Shown in pieces: positions 14,042 through 21,562 of a stretch of DNA of 64,000 bases. The translations under genes were made by a program, and so were the position numbers. The notes under the pieces are model-generated. The model was not told where the DNA came from. It searched no databases and saw nothing but the letters and a program-made list of their open reading frames with translations. Every line of letters begins with the position of its first letter. Positions within the stretch are counted from its first letter, which is position 1. The DNA is from a virus. The stretch lies in the IMG/VR virus record IMGVR_UViG_3300037316_000032, positions 1 through 64,000 of that record; one strand, written 5' to 3'.

Positions 14042-14397
14042 TGCCTTACCTGTCACGTAAAATAACGATGAACTGGCACGCGATCGCGACGGAAGCTGAT
14101 CTGCGTAAGGAAATCCTTATGCGGCTACAGCAACATTCGCGCGTTGCATGGTCGCATCGTATGTATGTTGGTCTACTGGCCGCTCACGGTGGCCCGCGTC
14201 GGTACACGATAGGGTTTAAGGGATGCAGCGATATAATTGGCCAGCTAACGAATGGCCAGCTTTTGGCTATCGAGGTAAAGACCGCTAACGCAGGCCCCAC
14301 AAAAGACCAGCAGGACTTTCTTGATCTTGTGAACAAAAATGGTGGAATAGGTTTTGTGGCGCGTTCCGCCGCAGATGTGAGCAGGAACATTCCCTAA
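14041..14397 (+). CDS. VRR-NUC nuclease
   Basis: A 118-residue protein whose second half matches the VRR-NUC variant of the PD-(D/E)XK fold: GCSDIIG (Asp64), then AIEVKTANAG (Glu78, Lys80) and TKDQQDFL (Gln90). These enzymes cut flaps, junctions or other branched DNA. The ATG at 14041 overlaps the previous TAA; another ATG at residue 10 is possible. It lies in the replication and recombination block. A second VRR-NUC protein is encoded at 21021-21320. Confidence 0.8.
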   Translation: MPYLSRKITMNWHAIATEADLRKEILMRLQQHSRVAWSHRMYVGLLAAHGGPRRYTIGFKGCSDIIGQLTNGQLLAIEVKTANAGPTKDQQDFLDLVNKNGGIGFVARSAADVSRNIP

Positions 14398-14442
14398 GTT
14401 CATGCGATGAACTTACCACTACGTCGAACGAAAGTCAACCCG

Positions 14443-14457
14443 TTACCGTCACGGTAA
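14443..14457. repeat. 15-bp palindrome TTACCGTCACGGTAA (site 5)
   Basis: Perfect arms around TCA, in an 84-bp intergenic gap, 24 bp before the ATG at 14482 and just upstream of its ribosome site. Confidence 0.9.
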
Positions 14458-14481
14458 CATCAAAGTGAGGAGAGATTAAAT

Positions 14482-15183
14482 ATGCCGCGAAGCAAGAGCG
14501 TGTTAGGTGGACACCACCTGGCTGTTGCAAGGTCCAAGATCGAGAGCTTGTGCCAGCGGTCGATAAAGGTGCTGGCCCCGTTCGATCCTGCCTTGCAGAG
14601 TGTGTTGGGCTGGTGTTTTTCTAATGATACATTTAATACGTTGACACATGCGCACGGATTGGTGAAGATTAACGGGTACTATAGTGGGTTGTCCATGAGT
14701 GGCAGCTATAAAATAGCTGAGGGCACAAACCTAGAATTGGAGTTTGAGTCGGTTAATATGCTGGCACCCAAAGAGGAAATGTTTATACTACATGAGCAAG
14801 GGCTAGGTGTCCCGTTGCTGGCTGCAATAGAGGAAATTAGGGCAATCAAGAGCAAGTTTGATCTGGCCGAGCATGTGCTGGACTGGCTGGACAGGCATGT
14901 GACGGCAGGGGCTATGCGCTACTACTGGCCGACCGTGCTATCCCTGGCCCCGCAAGCACCTACACTGGCGGGCGAGATACCGTCCAGGCATAACACACCT
15001 GATAACATTGCGCCGTTCCTGCCCTTCATCAGGGAGAGTGCTGGCACCATTGCGTCGGCCCTAATGCTGGCTGAAGACGTGGAGATCAACCCCAAGAAGG
15101 GAATGGCCCTGGTACTGTCGGGTGGTGGTCAGAAGATTGGCGAGGACGTTCTAAACGGCGTCAAACGAACGGTCCACATATAG
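14482..15183 (+). CDS. hypothetical protein (233 aa)
   Basis: Ribosome site GAGGAGAG. A soluble alpha/beta protein without an obvious catalytic motif. It shows a helical N-terminal part with CQRSIKVLAPFDP, a Gly/Ser beta region (INGYYSGLSMSGSYKI), and a C-terminal SGGGQKIG loop. First gene after palindrome site 5 and upstream of endonuclease VII and DNA polymerase. Function not recognised. Confidence 0.65.
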   Translation: MPRSKSVLGGHHLAVARSKIESLCQRSIKVLAPFDPALQSVLGWCFSNDTFNTLTHAHGLVKINGYYSGLSMSGSYKIAEGTNLELEFESVNMLAPKEEMFILHEQGLGVPLLAAIEEIRAIKSKFDLAEHVLDWLDRHVTAGAMRYYWPTVLSLAPQAPTLAGEIPSRHNTPDNIAPFLPFIRESAGTIASALMLAEDVEINPKKGMALVLSGGGQKIGEDVLNGVKRTVHI

Positions 15184-15220
15184 GTTGACACCGCAAGGTG
15201 AAAAGGTATACTGTTCGCCA

Positions 15221-15571
15221 ATGGACAAAACCCCCTCACGGCCTAACCAGAACGCTGATAAGGTTCGCCGCTGGCGTAAGCGCCACCCTGAAAAGGTGCG
15301 CGCTTATGGCCGTGTGAATAACAGGGCACGAAGGTTGCGGTTGCTTGGAATGACCCTAGCGGATTACGATAAAGCGTTCCAGGCGCAGGGGTCTATGTGT
15401 GCAATGGGCCACCACAAGCGCCACAAGTTGGACTACATGGTAGACCACAACCACAAAACCGGAACGTTTCGCGGTATTCTATGTGGTCATTGCAATTCAG
15501 TCATTGGTCATGCACAGGACGATCCAAAGCTGTTGCGTAAGCTGGCACGATATTTGGAGAAGCACAAATGA
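15221..15571 (+). CDS. recombination endonuclease VII-like
   Basis: The start chosen is the ATG at 15221; an upstream TTG at 15185 is possible. The C-terminal half carries the endonuclease VII signature VDHNHKTGTFRGILCGHCN, with the His pair and the CxxC zinc knuckle. The first zinc pair expected upstream is reduced to CAMGHH. Phage T4 endonuclease VII cleaves Holliday junctions and branches before packaging. The N-terminus is strongly basic (KVRRWRKRHPEK). It ends in an ATGA overlap with the polymerase gene. Confidence 0.8.
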   Translation: MDKTPSRPNQNADKVRRWRKRHPEKVRAYGRVNNRARRLRLLGMTLADYDKAFQAQGSMCAMGHHKRHKLDYMVDHNHKTGTFRGILCGHCNSVIGHAQDDPKLLRKLARYLEKHK

Positions 15572-17445
15572 AGCTGCTTTTCCTTGACGCGGAAACGTAT
15601 TTTGACCAGGATTATTCCCTGAGCAAGATGCCTACACCTAATTATATTCTTGACCCACGATTTGAGTTAATCTGTGTGGCTGTCAAAGAGGACAGGCAAC
15701 CGGCCAAGCTGATCGATGGTCCTGATTTCCCCGCCTTCCTGGCGCAGTATGATCCAAATGACACTGTGACAGTGACCTTCAATTCTCTCTTTGATAATAG
15801 CATATTTGCATGGCGCTACGGGTTTGTCCCGCGCGTCATGCTGGACGCGATGGGCATGGCGCGGGCACTCCTGGGCCACAAGCTGCGGAGCTTTTCGCTG
15901 TCGAGTGTCGCGGACTACCTACAAATAGGGAGCAAGGGAACGTCGCTATTGAAGGTCAAAGGTATGCGGCGGGCCGAGATAAAGAGCGAGCCTCTGTTGT
16001 GGGGCGAGTTCTGCCACTATGCCGTTGGCGATGTGAACCTATGTGCTGGAATTTACGATAGGCTTTCCCCGCGTTTCCCCGCAGCCGAGCGCCGCGTCAT
16101 GGACTTGGTATTGCGTTGCTGTGTCGAGCCCAAGTTCCAAGTCGATATCCCTATGCTCACGCAACATTTGCAGGACGTGAAGGACGCCAAGAGCGCGATG
16201 CTTGCAGTATCAGGTGCGACTGTGGATGAGCTTATGTCCACCAAGAAGTTCACCGAGCTGTTGACCGGGCTTGGAGTTTCGATCCAGAACAAGCTGTCGC
16301 CTACCGGGAAGATGATCCCGGCGCTGGCGAAAACCGACCAATTCATGGCCGAGCTTCAAGAGCATCCCGATATGAGGGTGCAGGCTCTGGCGTGCGCGCG
16401 GCTAGGGCATAAGTCTACGCTCGAAGAAACGCGATCCGAGAAACTCCTTTCAATCGCGCAGTTGCCGTGGGCGCGTTACCTTGACGGTAATCCGCGCCTC
16501 TACAGTGGCGGCACAATGCCGGTCCCCCTCCGGTACGGTGGCGCGCATACCCACCGGCTGAGCGGCGACTGGGGTATGAACATGCAGAACCTCCCGACCG
16601 AGCGCGGGAGCAAAGGGAAATCAAAACTGCGTAAATCTTTGGTCGCGCCACCCGGACATAGCGTGGTGGTGGCGGACTTGGGCCAAATCGAAGCGCGGCT
16701 GTGCGCCTGGATATGCGGCGAGTATCGGCTGTTGCAGCAGTTCATCGACAAGAAAGACCCCTATGCGCTGCTGGCGGAAGATATCTTTGGTTACAAAGTT
16801 GACCGCAAGGTGCAGAAGCTGGAAGGGTTCATTGGCAAAACGGGTATTCTGGGCCTACAATATGGCGCGGGAGCAGACAAGTTCTACAACATGGTGATCG
16901 TCCTGGCCCGCAACGCTGAGCTTGATCTGGGAACGATGTGGACGCCTGAGCTTGCCAAGAAGTCCGTGGACACATACCGCCGCAAATACAATCAGATACC
17001 CGCAGGCTGGCGTCGTCTGGACTGGATACTAGCAGCGCCGTGGCTGCACAAGCACCTTGGGCCGTCCAAGTTCGGCCCATGCCTAATCTCCTACGGCAAG
17101 GTGGAAGGCCCTGGTGGGCTCTGTCTGGAATACGATGATCCCAAGAAGGAGACTTACCGCTACGGTAAATTCACGCATAAAATCTACGGGGCGAAGTTCC
17201 TGGAGAACATCGTGCAGTTCCTCGCACGCATCATCGTAATGAACGCCGCGTTGCGCCTTCGGGATAGGGGACTTAGGTTTGTTCTTCAAGCGCACGACGA
17301 GCTTGTGTTCATTGTGCCGAACGAGGGACTTGACAACGCTAAAAAGATCGTGCATGAGGAAATGACACGAAGGCCGTCATGGGCACCTGATCTGCCCGTT
17401 ACAGCCGAAGTCGGTTCCGGTCCCTCTTACGGAGATTGTAAATAA
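15568..17445 (+). CDS. family A DNA polymerase with 3'-5' exonuclease domain
   Basis: A 625-residue T7-like polymerase. The N-terminal exonuclease shows Asp7/Glu9 (FLDAETY), FNSLFDN (71-77) and YAVGDV (151-156). The polymerase domain shows motif A VVVADLGQIEARL (Asp370), a motif B region ending LGLQYGAG (about 428-435) and motif C AHDELVF (575-581). It is the replicative polymerase candidate. The thumb region (about 200-340) is shorter than in E. coli Pol I, as in other phage enzymes. Two palindrome copies (16476-16490, 17154-17168) lie inside the coding sequence. Confidence 0.93.
   Translation: MKLLFLDAETYFDQDYSLSKMPTPNYILDPRFELICVAVKEDRQPAKLIDGPDFPAFLAQYDPNDTVTVTFNSLFDNSIFAWRYGFVPRVMLDAMGMARALLGHKLRSFSLSSVADYLQIGSKGTSLLKVKGMRRAEIKSEPLLWGEFCHYAVGDVNLCAGIYDRLSPRFPAAERRVMDLVLRCCVEPKFQVDIPMLTQHLQDVKDAKSAMLAVSGATVDELMSTKKFTELLTGLGVSIQNKLSPTGKMIPALAKTDQFMAELQEHPDMRVQALACARLGHKSTLEETRSEKLLSIAQLPWARYLDGNPRLYSGGTMPVPLRYGGAHTHRLSGDWGMNMQNLPTERGSKGKSKLRKSLVAPPGHSVVVADLGQIEARLCAWICGEYRLLQQFIDKKDPYALLAEDIFGYKVDRKVQKLEGFIGKTGILGLQYGAGADKFYNMVIVLARNAELDLGTMWTPELAKKSVDTYRRKYNQIPAGWRRLDWILAAPWLHKHLGPSKFGPCLISYGKVEGPGGLCLEYDDPKKETYRYGKFTHKIYGAKFLENIVQFLARIIVMNAALRLRDRGLRFVLQAHDELVFIVPNEGLDNAKKIVHEEMTRRPSWAPDLPVTAEVGSGPSYGDCK
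16476..16490. repeat. 15-bp palindrome TTACCTTGACGGTAA (site 6, one mismatch)
   Basis: Inside the polymerase gene. The left arm is TTACCT instead of TTACCG. It reads Tyr-Leu-Asp-Gly in frame, so it does not follow the usual VT-x-V register. Confidence 0.7.
17154..17168. repeat. 15-bp palindrome TTACCGCTACGGTAA (site 7)
   Basis: Perfect arms around CTA, inside the polymerase gene between motifs B and C, encoding Tyr-Arg-Tyr-Gly in frame. Confidence 0.85.
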
Positions 17446-17446
17446 G

Positions 17447-17689
17447 ATGCCCTACATCAAACAGGATCGTCGCATCCCTCTGACGATAGCCTGCCCGCTA
17501 ACTCCTGGCGAGTTGAACTATGCGTTTACCCGCATGGCGCTTGGGTACATCGAGCGGCACGGCAAGGACTATCAGCATATCAGTGAAGTGATTGGCGCGT
17601 TTGAATGTGCCAAGCTGGAGTTCTACCGCAGGCTGGCCGCGCCCTACGAGGACAAAAAGATCGCTGAGAATGGGGACGTATTTCCATGA
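17447..17689 (+). CDS. conserved phage protein (80 aa, MPYIKQ family)
   Basis: Begins MPYIKQDRRIPL, one base after the polymerase stop, and contains the segment HISEVIGAFECAKLEFYRR followed by PYEDKKIAENGDV. I recall this pattern as a widespread phage protein (DUF6899-like) usually found near replication genes, with no proven role. Mostly helical. It ends in an ATGA overlap. Confidence 0.75.
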   Translation: MPYIKQDRRIPLTIACPLTPGELNYAFTRMALGYIERHGKDYQHISEVIGAFECAKLEFYRRLAAPYEDKKIAENGDVFP

Positions 17690-18363
17690 ACGCCGGTCAT
17701 AGGTCCACACGCGGAGGCACAGTTGCCCGCCGAAAGTGGCTCTTAAAATATCCCGAGGCAAAGGTGCTTAATTCAGCACGTTCAAGCGCGTGGTATTATG
17801 ATCGAGAGTTCTCGCTAAAGCAGAGCGATATTGTCATTCCGCCTACTTGCCCGGTGCTTGGTATTCCCTTATTTTTTACTCCTGGACGGAGGACAGCCAA
17901 CACCCCGTCGCTGGATAGGCTGGACAATTCAAAGGGATATACCAAAGACAATGTTGCAGTTGTGAGTTGGCGTGCTAACGACGCCAAGGGGGACTTGTCC
18001 CTACCTGAGCTAAAAAAGTTGGCGGCATTTTATTTGCCGGTACAGCATCCCCGCTTGTACTTGGCCGGGCCAATGAGGGGATATAAGGACTACAATTTTC
18101 CTGCCTTTGACTACGCAGCAAAGCTGTTACGCGCAGAGGGCTACTTTGTTTTTTCCCCCGCTGACAACGATAGGGCGAAGGGTCGTAAGGACCCACCAAT
18201 CCGAGACTGTCTGCTTGACGACACACACTGGATATGTAAACATGCTGATGTAGTCGCGCTTTTACCCGGTTGGGAAAAGAGTACCGGGGCACAAGCGGAA
18301 CGGTCCCTTGCCCTTGCACTAGGTTTATCTGTCACAATCTTAGGAAGGAAATACTATGTCTAA
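17686..18363 (+). CDS. fusion of HNH-like endonuclease domain and DUF4406 (deoxyribosyltransferase-like) domain
   Basis: A single 225-residue frame joins two modules. Residues about 20-118 match the phage nuclease type with ending TCPVLGIPLF, SLDRLDNSKGYTKDNV and VVSWRANDAKGD. Residues about 124-225 match DUF4406: RLYLAGPMRGYKDYNFPAF, then DTHWICKHADVVALLPGWE and GAQAERSLALALG, a fold related to nucleoside 2-deoxyribosyltransferases. The two are normally separate proteins in my recollection. It starts by ATGA overlap and runs into the dATP/dGTP pyrophosphohydrolase-like gene, so a link to nucleotide metabolism is plausible. Confidence 0.75.
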   Translation: MNAGHRSTRGGTVARRKWLLKYPEAKVLNSARSSAWYYDREFSLKQSDIVIPPTCPVLGIPLFFTPGRRTANTPSLDRLDNSKGYTKDNVAVVSWRANDAKGDLSLPELKKLAAFYLPVQHPRLYLAGPMRGYKDYNFPAFDYAAKLLRAEGYFVFSPADNDRAKGRKDPPIRDCLLDDTHWICKHADVVALLPGWEKSTGAQAERSLALALGLSVTILGRKYYV

Positions 18364-18733
18364 GTCCACCCCATCGCGCGCGCGTTCTTTAAAATCCGCC
18401 GCCGCGCCGCTGCCGACCGATAGCGCCGCCCGCAAACGCATACCCATCGTCACCGGCGTACTGGATTATTTCCCTGATGCCGTGGCGGCTGTCGCTGAGG
18501 TTTCGTTTGTCGGTAACGAGAAGCACAACCCCGGCCAGCCGCTGCATTGGTCCCGCGACAAGTCGCCCGACCACGCCGACTGTATCGGACGGCACCTGTT
18601 GGAACGCGGCACGTTGGACCCTGGGACGAAGGTTCGCCACAGCGCCCAACTTGCATGGCGCGCACTTGCATTGTTGCAAATCGAAATCGAAGCCGAGCGA
18701 GCTGCCGTTATGGGGTCTGAACGCAAGATTTGA
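18356..18733 (+). CDS. dATP/dGTP diphosphohydrolase-type protein (DUF5664-like)
   Basis: Ribosome site AAGGAAG; overlaps the end of the fusion gene by eight bases. After a basic start, residues about 27-115 contain RIPIVTGVLDYFPDAV, VSFVGNEKHNPGQP, SPDHADCIGRHLLERG and a final helical HSAQLAWRALALLQIEIE. This matches my memory of the family formerly DUF5664, annotated as the N-terminal domain of phage dATP/dGTP diphosphohydrolases. It would lower specific dNTP pools. No PurZ-like gene is seen here, so a modified-base genome is not indicated. Confidence 0.65.
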   Translation: MSKSTPSRARSLKSAAAPLPTDSAARKRIPIVTGVLDYFPDAVAAVAEVSFVGNEKHNPGQPLHWSRDKSPDHADCIGRHLLERGTLDPGTKVRHSAQLAWRALALLQIEIEAERAAVMGSERKI

Positions 18734-18736
18734 AAT

Positions 18737-18751
18737 TTACCGGGACGGTAA
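18737..18751. repeat. 15-bp palindrome TTACCGGGACGGTAA (site 8)
   Basis: Perfect arms around GGA, three bases after the stop of the preceding gene and 37 bp before the next ATG (18789). Confidence 0.9.
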
Positions 18752-18788
18752 TTCGCTGGTTGCGCCGGCCTGGTATACAGAGTGAAAT

Positions 18789-19070
18789 ATGACCCCGCAA
18801 GCCGCGCGTGTAGCGCAGACAAACCGAGAAATGGAGCGCGGCCGTGCAATGGTCGAGCGAAGCACAAGGTACGCGCTGGTCGAGAAGTGGCTGGCGGAAA
18901 AGCGGATACTCGTCGCGGATCCGATAGACAAAGAGTACGACAATGTTGCACATGGCCTGCGCCCGACGTTGGTATCGATCGGGACGCAGACATTTAGGGA
19001 GCCGACCGAGAAGTTCCCGAGCAAGAAGATGATCGCAGACGTTTATCTAGCGTTGGAGTTCAACAAGTGA
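18789..19070 (+). CDS. hypothetical protein (93 aa)
   Basis: ATG at 18789, no strong ribosome site. Helical N-terminal half (REMERGRAMVERSTRYALVEKW), then a mixed region and a C-terminal helix. No known family. Placed between palindrome site 8 and the RecB/Cas4-like nuclease gene. Confidence 0.5.
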   Translation: MTPQAARVAQTNREMERGRAMVERSTRYALVEKWLAEKRILVADPIDKEYDNVAHGLRPTLVSIGTQTFREPTEKFPSKKMIADVYLALEFNK

Positions 19071-19100
19071 CTTCGATCCAGGCGGGATTGGAATACTGAC

Positions 19101-19781
19101 ATGGCAAAAGCATTTGCATGGTCATTCTCAAAACTCAAGAATTTTGAGACTTGCCCGAAGCGGCATGAGCAGATTGACATACTCAAGAACTACCATGAGG
19201 ACGAAGAACCGGGTGGTGCGCTTGAGTGGGGCAACCGAGTGCATCATGCCCTTCATGCCACGCTTGGTAAGGGCACGCCCTTGCCGTCCGAAATGAAGGA
19301 TTACCAAAAATACGTGGACATGGTGGGTAAGCTGCCGGGCAAACTGTATGTGGAGCAAAAATATGCAATCACAGTGGACTTTGGCCCCACGACATACTTC
19401 GCCCCCAACGTCTGGTATCGCGGGATAGGCGACGTTGTGAAGATTGCCGGGACACGCGGCACGATCTTGGACTGGAAAACGGGTGCCATCAAGGTGGACT
19501 CTGTTCAGCTAATGCTGATGGCGCAATGCGTGTTCAGTCATTTCCCGCAGGTACAGCGTGTCCATACCGGCTACATCTGGCTCAAAGAGGACGCCACGAC
19601 CGTAGAGATTTATGACCGACGCGACATGGCTACCAGTTGGGTCGGGTTGTTGGACCGCGTAGGGCAACTCGAACATGCAGCAGTGACGCAATCATACCCG
19701 GCAAAGCCGAGCGGGCTGTGCCTCAACTGGTGCCCGGTCGCAAGCTGTCAGTTCTATAAGAAGGGCGCGCGACGACGATGA
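19101..19781 (+). CDS. PD-(D/E)XK exonuclease (RecB/Cas4-like)
   Basis: A 226-residue protein with N-terminal WSFSKLKNFETCPKR (Cys18), a typical entry motif for this group, catalytic GDVV (Asp111) and LDWKTG (Asp124, Lys126), and three C-terminal Cys (GLCLNWCPVASC) that together with Cys18 would bind an iron-sulfur cluster as in Cas4/AddB nucleases. Likely degrades or resects DNA during recombination. ATGA overlap at its end leads into two small membrane peptides. Confidence 0.85.
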   Translation: MAKAFAWSFSKLKNFETCPKRHEQIDILKNYHEDEEPGGALEWGNRVHHALHATLGKGTPLPSEMKDYQKYVDMVGKLPGKLYVEQKYAITVDFGPTTYFAPNVWYRGIGDVVKIAGTRGTILDWKTGAIKVDSVQLMLMAQCVFSHFPQVQRVHTGYIWLKEDATTVEIYDRRDMATSWVGLLDRVGQLEHAAVTQSYPAKPSGLCLNWCPVASCQFYKKGARRR

Positions 19782-19867
19782 CATACACCGATAAAATGAC
19801 ATTGTGGGGCGTGGCCCTGTGGTCGAGCGTGGTGATATTTCTGCTGATCCTATGGTGGACAGTATGA
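19778..19867 (+). CDS. small membrane peptide (29 aa)
   Basis: ATGA overlaps at both ends define this very short frame. It is polar for six residues and then a single hydrophobic helix (LWGVALWSSVVIFLLILWW). Supported only by packing and hydrophobicity. Confidence 0.35.
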   Translation: MTYTDKMTLWGVALWSSVVIFLLILWWTV

Positions 19868-20028
19868 AAGAGGCCATTTGTTTTATCATCGTCGCTGCCG
19901 CTGTGGTGTGGGTGTTTCACGCCGAGTACGCGCGCAAGCACCCCGATTTTACCGCGACGGTAAATTGCGGGGGAAGCTATTCCACGTTTGGACGCAACGC
20001 GACCGACAACGGGCAGGACTGTAAATGA
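19864..20028 (+). CDS. small membrane-anchored protein (54 aa)
   Basis: Starts at an ATGA overlap. One N-terminal transmembrane helix (EAICFIIVAAAVVWVFHAEYA) precedes a short polar domain with two Cys. Palindrome site 9 falls inside and encodes Phe-Thr-Ala-Thr-Val-Asn. Ends in an ATGA overlap. Function unknown. Confidence 0.5.
   Translation: MKEAICFIIVAAAVVWVFHAEYARKHPDFTATVNCGGSYSTFGRNATDNGQDCK
19949..19963. repeat. 15-bp palindrome TTACCGCGACGGTAA (site 9)
   Basis: Perfect arms around CGA, inside a small membrane-protein gene, in the common register giving FTATV. Confidence 0.9.
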
Positions 20029-20336
20029 AAGACTTTGTTGGACCGAGGATGCCGCTGGACATTCCGCTGTTCCTGATCATACCGCAGGAGGAACGGAACC
20101 AATCGTGGAAAGGTCGCACGGTCACAAGCCAGTTCCACAGCGAAACAGAAGATGCTTGGCGAGTTCGGGAGCAAGAACGACGCGATCTCATTGCTGCCGA
20201 GATCAAGGCCAAGAACGCGCGCGGGCTGGCTAGATTAAAGGCGCAGCACGAAGGCCAGAAGTATGACCGCAAGACACGGACTTGGGTAAGGGTCGATGAG
20301 TTAATGGAGGATGCCGATGCGTTACCTGTCGAGTGA
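20025..20336 (+). CDS. hypothetical protein (103 aa)
   Basis: ATGA-coupled start. A short Pro-rich beta-like region (PRMPLDIPLFLIIPQEE) is followed by a long charged helix (EDAWRVREQERRDLIAAEIK), likely coiled coil. Function unknown. Confidence 0.55.
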   Translation: MKDFVGPRMPLDIPLFLIIPQEERNQSWKGRTVTSQFHSETEDAWRVREQERRDLIAAEIKAKNARGLARLKAQHEGQKYDRKTRTWVRVDELMEDADALPVE

Positions 20337-20511
20337 ACGTGGTGAGCAACAAGCAAAACTGGCGCTAGGAATAGGAATGATTGTTTTTCCTTGTCTTGGC
20401 GCTGCCGCTTTTCTAGGTGGATGGCACGGATTTTTTCTCGCACTTGGTCTTTGTGTGGCAACGATAATGGTAATTAGCGGGATCATCGTAATCCTTCAAG
20501 CTCTGGATTGA
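20317..20511 (+). CDS. small two-helix membrane protein (64 aa)
   Basis: The ATG at 20317 lies six bases after a GGAGG ribosome site; an ATG at 20311 is also in frame. Overlaps the end of the preceding gene. Two transmembrane helices (about 16-36 and 42-62) with a short Gly-rich turn (GGWHG) form a hairpin. Function unknown; a holin-like shape, but it is far from the lysis genes. Confidence 0.55.
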   Translation: MRYLSSERGEQQAKLALGIGMIVFPCLGAAAFLGGWHGFFLALGLCVATIMVISGIIVILQALD

Positions 20512-20522
20512 CGGAGAGAATT

Positions 20523-20768
20523 GTGCGTTGGCAAAGCGAGACATATCAACAGTGGGAAACCCGCTGTTCCGAGTGGCACGAATGGTTCGCATGGCGTCCA
20601 GTGAAGGACCGCGAGAACGGTTACCGCATGTGGATGGAAAAGGTGTTGCGCAAGCTAAGCAAAAGTCCACACCGCTTATGGGACTTTAGGCCCATCACCA
20701 TTCTGGAGAGTGACCTGAAATCACAGGCGACCATAGATGCGTGTATTCGGCGGGGAACTCGCAAATGA
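20523..20768 (+). CDS. hypothetical protein (81 aa)
   Basis: A GTG at 20523 with GGAGAG just upstream is preferred over a TTG at 20508. Rich in Trp and Arg (WQSETYQQWETRCSEWHEWFAW), with a basic C-terminal half. No recognised domain. ATGA overlap with the next gene. Confidence 0.5.
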   Translation: MRWQSETYQQWETRCSEWHEWFAWRPVKDRENGYRMWMEKVLRKLSKSPHRLWDFRPITILESDLKSQATIDACIRRGTRK

Positions 20769-21055
20769 CGCCCGAAAAAAACAAAGTGCGCTGCGCCGAG
20801 TGTGATTGGTTCGGCAAGGCCGAGCAGATCGACCGGGTAAAGGACCCCTATCCCGGCAGCGACATGGTGTGGGATATCTGTCCTCGATGCCGCAACGCCG
20901 AGTGCGTCCATGCAGTATGCGACGAGCCCGGCTGTACCCGTGAAGTAAGCTGTGGAGCGCCGTCTGAGGATGGCTATCGCTCGACCTGTAGTGAACACTC
21001 AATGTGGAGGAAAGAGCAACGTGACGCCCGAAGGCAAAGTCAAAGCGAAGGTTAA
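20765..21055 (+). CDS. zinc-ribbon protein (96 aa)
   Basis: Starts by ATGA overlap. Cys pairs at CAECDWFG, ICPRCRN, then CVHAVCDEPGC and TCSEHS suggest two small zinc sites. Ends in a charged tail. Probably binds nucleic acid or protein; role unknown. The next gene starts within its end. Confidence 0.6.
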   Translation: MTPEKNKVRCAECDWFGKAEQIDRVKDPYPGSDMVWDICPRCRNAECVHAVCDEPGCTREVSCGAPSEDGYRSTCSEHSMWRKEQRDARRQSQSEG

Positions 21056-21320
21056 CGCCGCGCTTAAACCACTTATTGAGAAGGGGCTGGTATGGAAGTT
21101 CATGCCAGTCCAGTCGGGGTACGGAACCCCGGCCTTGGACTATTTGCTATGCGTTAATGGCCGTTTCATAGTGATCGAAACTAAGGAAACGGGAAAGAAG
21201 CTGACCGGGCGCCAAACGACCACAGCCTGTGCTATGATAAATGCAGGTGCTGTTGTGTTCGTGGTCGATGGGCCAATTTCACTTGACCGAGCAATAGGAA
21301 AAATACTCAAATGTCTTTAG
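21021..21320 (+). CDS. VRR-NUC-type nuclease (second copy)
   Basis: A GTG at 21021 is preceded by GGAGGAAAGAG. The 99-residue protein shows the compact PD-(D/E)XK layout: SGYGTPALDY (Asp40), VIETKETG (Glu53, Lys55) and TGRQ (Gln65), as in VRR-NUC enzymes that cut branched DNA. It lacks the N-terminal extension of the copy at 14041-14397. Overlaps both neighbours. Directly upstream of a small helical gene and the SNF2-like helicase, fitting a repair or recombination unit. Confidence 0.75.
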   Translation: MTPEGKVKAKVNAALKPLIEKGLVWKFMPVQSGYGTPALDYLLCVNGRFIVIETKETGKKLTGRQTTTACAMINAGAVVFVVDGPISLDRAIGKILKCL

Positions 21321-21562
21321 AACACACCTTCGGGTTACAGCCCGACGCCAAGCAAAAAGTCGCCAAGATGGATGCCAAGGTGCGCAAGTTCATTAGCCGC
21401 TGTCTGGTCGAGGGCGACACGGCTGTAACCTTGGCTCCAGCACTCCTGGCGGCCGGGTGCGACATGCTGGAAACCGCAACGGGCAACCACGACAAAGCGG
21501 TACTCGCCCTCAAGGCGATGACCTTTATGTTCTCGCAGGCACATAAGACGAAGCCACACTGA
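21311..21562 (+). CDS. hypothetical helical protein (83 aa)
   Basis: Overlaps the previous gene by ten bases and the helicase start by one. Predicted helical throughout (KQKVAKMDAKVRKFISRCLV, NHDKAVLALKAMTFMF). No known motif. The position suggests a helper for the helicase, which is inference. Confidence 0.55.
   Translation: MSLEHTFGLQPDAKQKVAKMDAKVRKFISRCLVEGDTAVTLAPALLAAGCDMLETATGNHDKAVLALKAMTFMFSQAHKTKPH

Noticed and set aside
18356-18733. Evidence for a 2,6-diaminopurine (Z) genome
   Set aside because: A dATP/dGTP diphosphohydrolase-like gene alone is not enough; no PurZ-like adenylosuccinate synthetase homologue is visible in the window.
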